Shown one piece after another: positions 61,046 to 64,000 of a stretch of 64,000 nt of DNA. Below the pieces are notes generated by a model. That model was not told the DNA's origin, did not search any database, and saw nothing but the letters and a program-made list of their open reading frames with translations. A program made the position numbers and the translations under genes. This DNA is from Streptomyces abyssomicinicus (lineage in GTDB: Bacteria > Actinomycetota > Actinomycetes > Streptomycetales > Streptomycetaceae), in contig NZ_BBZI01000008.1 in assembly GCF_008974245.1 (NCBI RefSeq), positions 611,516 to 675,515 on the forward strand. Direction: 5' to 3'. The first letter of the stretch is position 1. The number at the start of each line of letters is the position of its first letter.

Positions 61046-62101
61046 ATGCCGGGCGAGGACGACACGCAGCGCGACGAGCGGGCCGCGGCGCGCTCCCGGA
61101 GGCGGTTCCCGGGGCTCTCGTCCCGGGCCTACGAGCACCCGGCGGACCGGTCGGCCCTGGTCGCGCTGCGCAAGCTCAGCGGTTTCGACACCGTCTTCAA
61201 GGCCCTCAGCGGGCTGGTCCCCGAGCGGAGCCTGCGCCTGCTCTTCCTGTCGGACTCCGTCCGGGTGGGCGAGGAGCAGTTCCCCCACCTGCACGACATG
61301 CTGCGGGACGCCTGCTACATCCTCGACATGCCGAAGGTCCCGGCGATGTACGTCTCGCAGGACCCGAAGCCGGGCGCGATGTGCGTGGGCCTGGACGAGC
61401 CGGTGATCGTGCTGACCACCGGCCTGGTGGAGCTGCTGGACGAGGAGGAGATGCGCGCCGTCGTCGGCCACGAGGCGGGACACGCCCTCTCCGGCCACGC
61501 GGTCTACCGCACGGTGCTGCTCTTCCTCACCACCCTGGCGGTCCGGATCTCCTGGATCCCCCTGGGCAACGTCGCGGTGATGGCGATCGTGACGGCGCTG
61601 CGCGAGTGGTTCCGCAAGTCCGAGCTCTCCGCCGACCGGGCCGGCCTGCTGGTCGGCCAGGACGTCCAGGCGTCGATGCGCGGCCTGATGAAGCTGGCCG
61701 GCGGCAACCACCTGCACGAGATGAACGTGGACGCGTTCCTCCGCCAGGCGGAGGAGTACGAGGCCGGCGGCGACCTGCGCGACTCGGTGCTGAAGATCCT
61801 GAACGTGCTGCCGCGCTCCCACCCGTTCACCACGGTCCGGGCGGCCGAGCTCCGGCGGTGGGCGTCCTCCCGGGACTTCCAGCGGCTGATGGACGGGCAC
61901 TACCCGCGGCGTGAGGACGACAAGGAGGCCTCGGTGACGGACGCGTTCCGTGAGTCGGCGGCCAGCTACGCGGACACGGTCCGCACCTCGGCCGATCCGC
62001 TGTTCAAGCTGGTCGGGGGCGCCACCGACCGCATACGCCGGGGTTTCAACGGCAGCACCGACAACGCCGGCAGCGGAAGCTCGGGCGGTACCGGGGCCTG
62101 A
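61046..62101 (+). CDS. M48 family metallopeptidase
   Basis: 351 aa. The zinc motif HEAGH is at 142-146, followed by a hydrophobic helix (TVLLFLTTLAVRISWIPLGNVAVMAIV) and the third ligand Glu in SELSADRAGL (near 192). This matches HtpX/Ste24-like membrane peptidases for damaged membrane proteins. The start at MPGEDDTQ has GGGGGA upstream. An upstream ATG at 60908 would add 46 residues. Confidence 0.9.
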   Translation: MPGEDDTQRDERAAARSRRRFPGLSSRAYEHPADRSALVALRKLSGFDTVFKALSGLVPERSLRLLFLSDSVRVGEEQFPHLHDMLRDACYILDMPKVPAMYVSQDPKPGAMCVGLDEPVIVLTTGLVELLDEEEMRAVVGHEAGHALSGHAVYRTVLLFLTTLAVRISWIPLGNVAVMAIVTALREWFRKSELSADRAGLLVGQDVQASMRGLMKLAGGNHLHEMNVDAFLRQAEEYEAGGDLRDSVLKILNVLPRSHPFTTVRAAELRRWASSRDFQRLMDGHYPRREDDKEASVTDAFRESAASYADTVRTSADPLFKLVGGATDRIRRGFNGSTDNAGSGSSGGTGA

Positions 62102-62122
62102 CGGCGCCGGAGCCCGGCGCCG
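62102..62122. terminator. bidirectional terminator after M48
   Basis: CGGCGCCGG-AGC-CCGGCGCCG is a perfect 9-bp stem with a 3-nt loop between two convergent genes. Confidence 0.7.
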
Positions 62123-62129
62123 GGCGGGG

Positions 62130-63293
62130 TCAGAGCCTGGGCATCGCGGCCGGGGAGAGTGTCCCGCACAGGCCCGTCGGGCTCGCCGCGCGGTACGGGT
62201 CGGTGCCGGGCGGCGGCGCGTCGTCGGCGCGCTGCCCGGCCAGCAGCGGGCGCAGCACCTGGTCGGGGTCGCCGGTGCAGGACAGTGGTCCGGCCTGCAC
62301 CGAGGCGGACACCACCTGCACCTGCCGCAGCCGCAGGTTGTCCGGGTCGAAGCGCATCCGCACCTCGCGCCGCACGGTGAACAGCGAGACGCGGTCCCGC
62401 TTCCCGTCGGCCTTGTCGGCCTTGTCTGCCGTGTCTGCCGTGTCGGCCTTGTCGTCCCCGGCCCCGGCCCGCTCGCCGGCCCCGGTGAGGGCGTAGACGA
62501 AGACGTGGTCGGCGACGACCTCCAGGGTGGTCGTGTTCCGTTCGACGACCTTGAGCGTCCCGCGCGCCCGGACCTCCGGGTCGGCGAGCCGGACCCGCGT
62601 GGGGTCGAAGCGGACCAGCCAGCCCAGCGGCGCGGAGGCGTCGGCCGCGGCGTCGCTCCCGCCCGCGTCACCGCCCGTGGTCTCGCCCATGCTGCGGTCG
62701 AACTGGTCGAACTGGTCGGGGTCGAGCAGCACCCGCACCGGGCGCGTGGCGTCGCCCATCAGCACCTTCGGGTCGAGCGAGGAGCCGACCACGTAGTCCC
62801 GGGCGGCGGCGAGCGCGGCGATGACCTGGCCGTCGGAGAAGTGCTCGGTGCGCCGGGCCGGTGGCATCGTGACGGCCTTCTCGCCGGTCTCGAAGCCGCG
62901 CGCCGGGCTCGCCTCGTAGAGCCGCTCGGCCTCGGCCGCTCCGGGGACGGGCACCCTGGGGGCGAGCGGGACGACGGTGACCCGTACCGGCTCGGTGTCC
63001 CGGTGGGCGGCGGGCGGCGGGTGCGGCGAGCGCATGCCGAGGTAGACGGCGGTCACGAAGGCGATGGTGACGAGGAGGGCCAGCACCAGCGCCTGGCGGG
63101 AGAGCCGGTGGATTCCGCTGGGCCGGGGCCGCACCGGCGGGGCGTGGTCGGTGAGACGTTCCTGCGCGCTGTATTCCTGGAGGCGGGCAGCCTTGACGAA
63201 CGATTCGTCGAAGACGACGGATCGGTACTCGTCCTCGCTGCCTCCCGCGGCCCCGTCCGGTGTGCCGTCGGGTGGCTCTCCGGGCCCGCCCAT
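62130..63293 (-). CDS. SCO2583-type membrane protein
   Basis: 387 aa. The N-terminal motif VVFDESFVKAA (26-36) is shared with the next gene. One transmembrane helix follows (ALVLALLVTIAFVTAVYLGM, about 68-87). A large extracytoplasmic domain holds a KAD/TAD tripeptide repeat (near 280-295) caused by a 9-bp repeat. Members are known as SCO2583 family membrane proteins; the SCO2584 relative has been reported among interactors of the spore-wall-synthesising complex. No enzymatic motif seen. Confidence 0.85.
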   Translation of the reverse strand: MGGPGEPPDGTPDGAAGGSEDEYRSVVFDESFVKAARLQEYSAQERLTDHAPPVRPRPSGIHRLSRQALVLALLVTIAFVTAVYLGMRSPHPPPAAHRDTEPVRVTVVPLAPRVPVPGAAEAERLYEASPARGFETGEKAVTMPPARRTEHFSDGQVIAALAAARDYVVGSSLDPKVLMGDATRPVRVLLDPDQFDQFDRSMGETTGGDAGGSDAAADASAPLGWLVRFDPTRVRLADPEVRARGTLKVVERNTTTLEVVADHVFVYALTGAGERAGAGDDKADTADTADKADKADGKRDRVSLFTVRREVRMRFDPDNLRLRQVQVVSASVQAGPLSCTGDPDQVLRPLLAGQRADDAPPPGTDPYRAASPTGLCGTLSPAAMPRL

Positions 63294-63357
63294 ACTTTCA
63301 GAGTGGGTTCTGCCGCCTCACGGTAAACGCCCCCGTCCGAGCCATCTGCGGGCCGGT

Positions 63358-63379
63358 GACGGCCCGGCGCGGGGCCGTC
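63358..63379 (-). terminator. hairpin after the SCO2584-like gene
   Basis: GACGGCCC pairs with GGGCCGTC around a 6-nt loop; the hairpin overlaps the stop of the last gene of the window. Confidence 0.5.
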
Positions 63380-64000
63380 AGGGCGCGGGTGCGGAGGCGC
63401 GCGGTACGGCCGGTGCGGGCGGCCTGGAGTACTCGGCGGAGGCCGACGGGCCGACCGCGGTGTCCGGGGCGGGAGCGGGCGTGGGGCGGGTGGAGACGGG
63501 CGGCGGGACCTGTCCGGTCTGCCCCGCGGCGCCCCGCTGGACGGCCGTGAAGGCGAGCGCGACCATCCCCATCCCCATCACCAGGGCGAGCACCCAGGCG
63601 ACCGGCCGGTGCCACCGGCCGGGCCGCACGGAACCGCCCGGACGGCCGAACAGCCCCGGCGCGAAGTCGGCGGCGGCGTCGCCCCCGCGCGGGCCCGGAC
63701 CGCTCGGGTCCTGTCCGGTGCGGGCGACGTGGCCGGCCGGGTGGCCGCCGGGGTCGCCCGGGCGCGTCGGGTCCCCGGCGAGGTGGCCGTGCGTGAGGGG
63801 GTCGTGGGCGAGGCCGAGGTCGTCGGGGCGGGGCGCCTCGTCGTGCCGGTCGTCCTCGGGCCGGGGACCGCCGGCCCGGGCCCGGCGCGCGGCCTCCGCC
63901 TCGGAGGCCTCCGCGCGCGCCTGGGCGGCCGCCACCAGCCGCTCCACGGCGGTCGGCTCGTGGACCGGGGCCGCCCGTACGAAGTCCTCGTCGAAGACCA
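63378..64000 (-). CDS. SCO2584-type membrane protein (5' end outside window)
   Basis: Partial: at least 206 residues are visible and the N-terminus is cut by the window edge. The first visible residues VFDEDFVRAAPVHEPTA match VVFDESFVKAA of its neighbour, the shared SCO2583/SCO2584 N-terminal motif. One transmembrane helix follows (VAWVLALVMGMGMVALAFTAV) with a Pro/Ala-rich tail outside. It is linked to spore-wall biosynthesis by family only. It lies about 85 bp upstream of the SCO2583-type gene and is transcribed with it or separated by the intervening hairpin. Confidence 0.85.
   Translation of the reverse strand, partial: VFDEDFVRAAPVHEPTAVERLVAAAQARAEASEAEAARRARAGGPRPEDDRHDEAPRPDDLGLAHDPLTHGHLAGDPTRPGDPGGHPAGHVARTGQDPSGPGPRGGDAAADFAPGLFGRPGGSVRPGRWHRPVAWVLALVMGMGMVALAFTAVQRGAAGQTGQVPPPVSTRPTPAPAPDTAVGPSASAEYSRPPAPAVPRASAPAP

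Overview
The window is a chromosomal segment of a Streptomyces or close relative. This follows from very high GC with strong G/C bias at third codon positions, many GTG starts, and Streptomyces-type genes (hrcA-dnaJ behind a CIRCE element, SigE-type sigma factor, SCO2521-SCO2525 and SCO2583/SCO2584 families). From memory the gene order resembles the S. coelicolor stretch around SCO2509-SCO2584. No transposase, integrase, prophage, CRISPR array or biosynthetic cluster is visible, so this is ordinary core or conserved chromosome with a few accessory genes.

Layout. 1-1.7 kb: a possible tiny lipoprotein, a frameshifted YcxB-like gene and a Tat-exported GH11 xylanase. 1.7-3.4 kb: uppS and recO. 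3.5-10.3 kb: a leftward six-gene cassette (NNMT-type methyltransferase, SCO2524, ParA-like protein with a variant P-loop, SCO2522, SCO2521, membrane protein). It is conserved in actinobacteria, has no assigned function, and is the best candidate for an undescribed system. 10.4-13.8 kb: GNAT, PTP-like phosphatase, SigE-type sigma factor with membrane partner, TerB-like protein. 14-18.2 kb: leuA behind a leucine leader peptide, M4 protease with its emfourin inhibitor, and a cytidine-deaminase-like protein without zinc ligands.

18.3-27 kb: YjbR, CorC-like, YbeY, PhoH (translation and ribosome maturation), a glycoside module (GH1, MFS, PfkB), and era ending in a 19-bp hairpin. 27-36.2 kb: adenosine/adenine deaminase, RNase Z, HIT, tricorn protease, rsmE, dnaJ, hrcA. 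36.3-40.5 kb: two probably leaderless genes (MBL hydrolase, DUF3097), Uma2 nuclease, hemW, rpsT. 40.7-44.8 kb: lepA and an acyl-CoA ligase. 44.8-52.3 kb: holA, comEC with an octapeptide-repeat extension, comEA, DegV and a coiled-coil membrane protein.

52.7-57 kb: leuS behind a leucine leader peptide and terminator, then two identical tRNA-Ala(GGC) genes flanking a small zinc-ribbon gene. 56.8-64 kb: histidine phosphatase, rsfS, LCP/LytR_C protein, nadD, a 53-aa membrane protein, M48 peptidase, and the related SCO2583/SCO2584-type membrane proteins, the last cut by the window edge.

Functional themes are translation and RNA maturation (leuS, tRNA-Ala, lepA, ybeY, rsfS, era, rsmE, rnz, rpsT, hemW), protein quality control (hrcA-dnaJ, tricorn, M48), DNA metabolism and uptake (recO, holA, comEA-comEC) and cell wall (uppS, LCP, SCO2583/2584). 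leuA and leuS both carry leader peptides with runs of Leu codons, which suggests that leucine biosynthesis and leucyl-tRNA charging share attenuation control. Short GC-rich tandem repeats sit in many of the gaps and in several coding regions.
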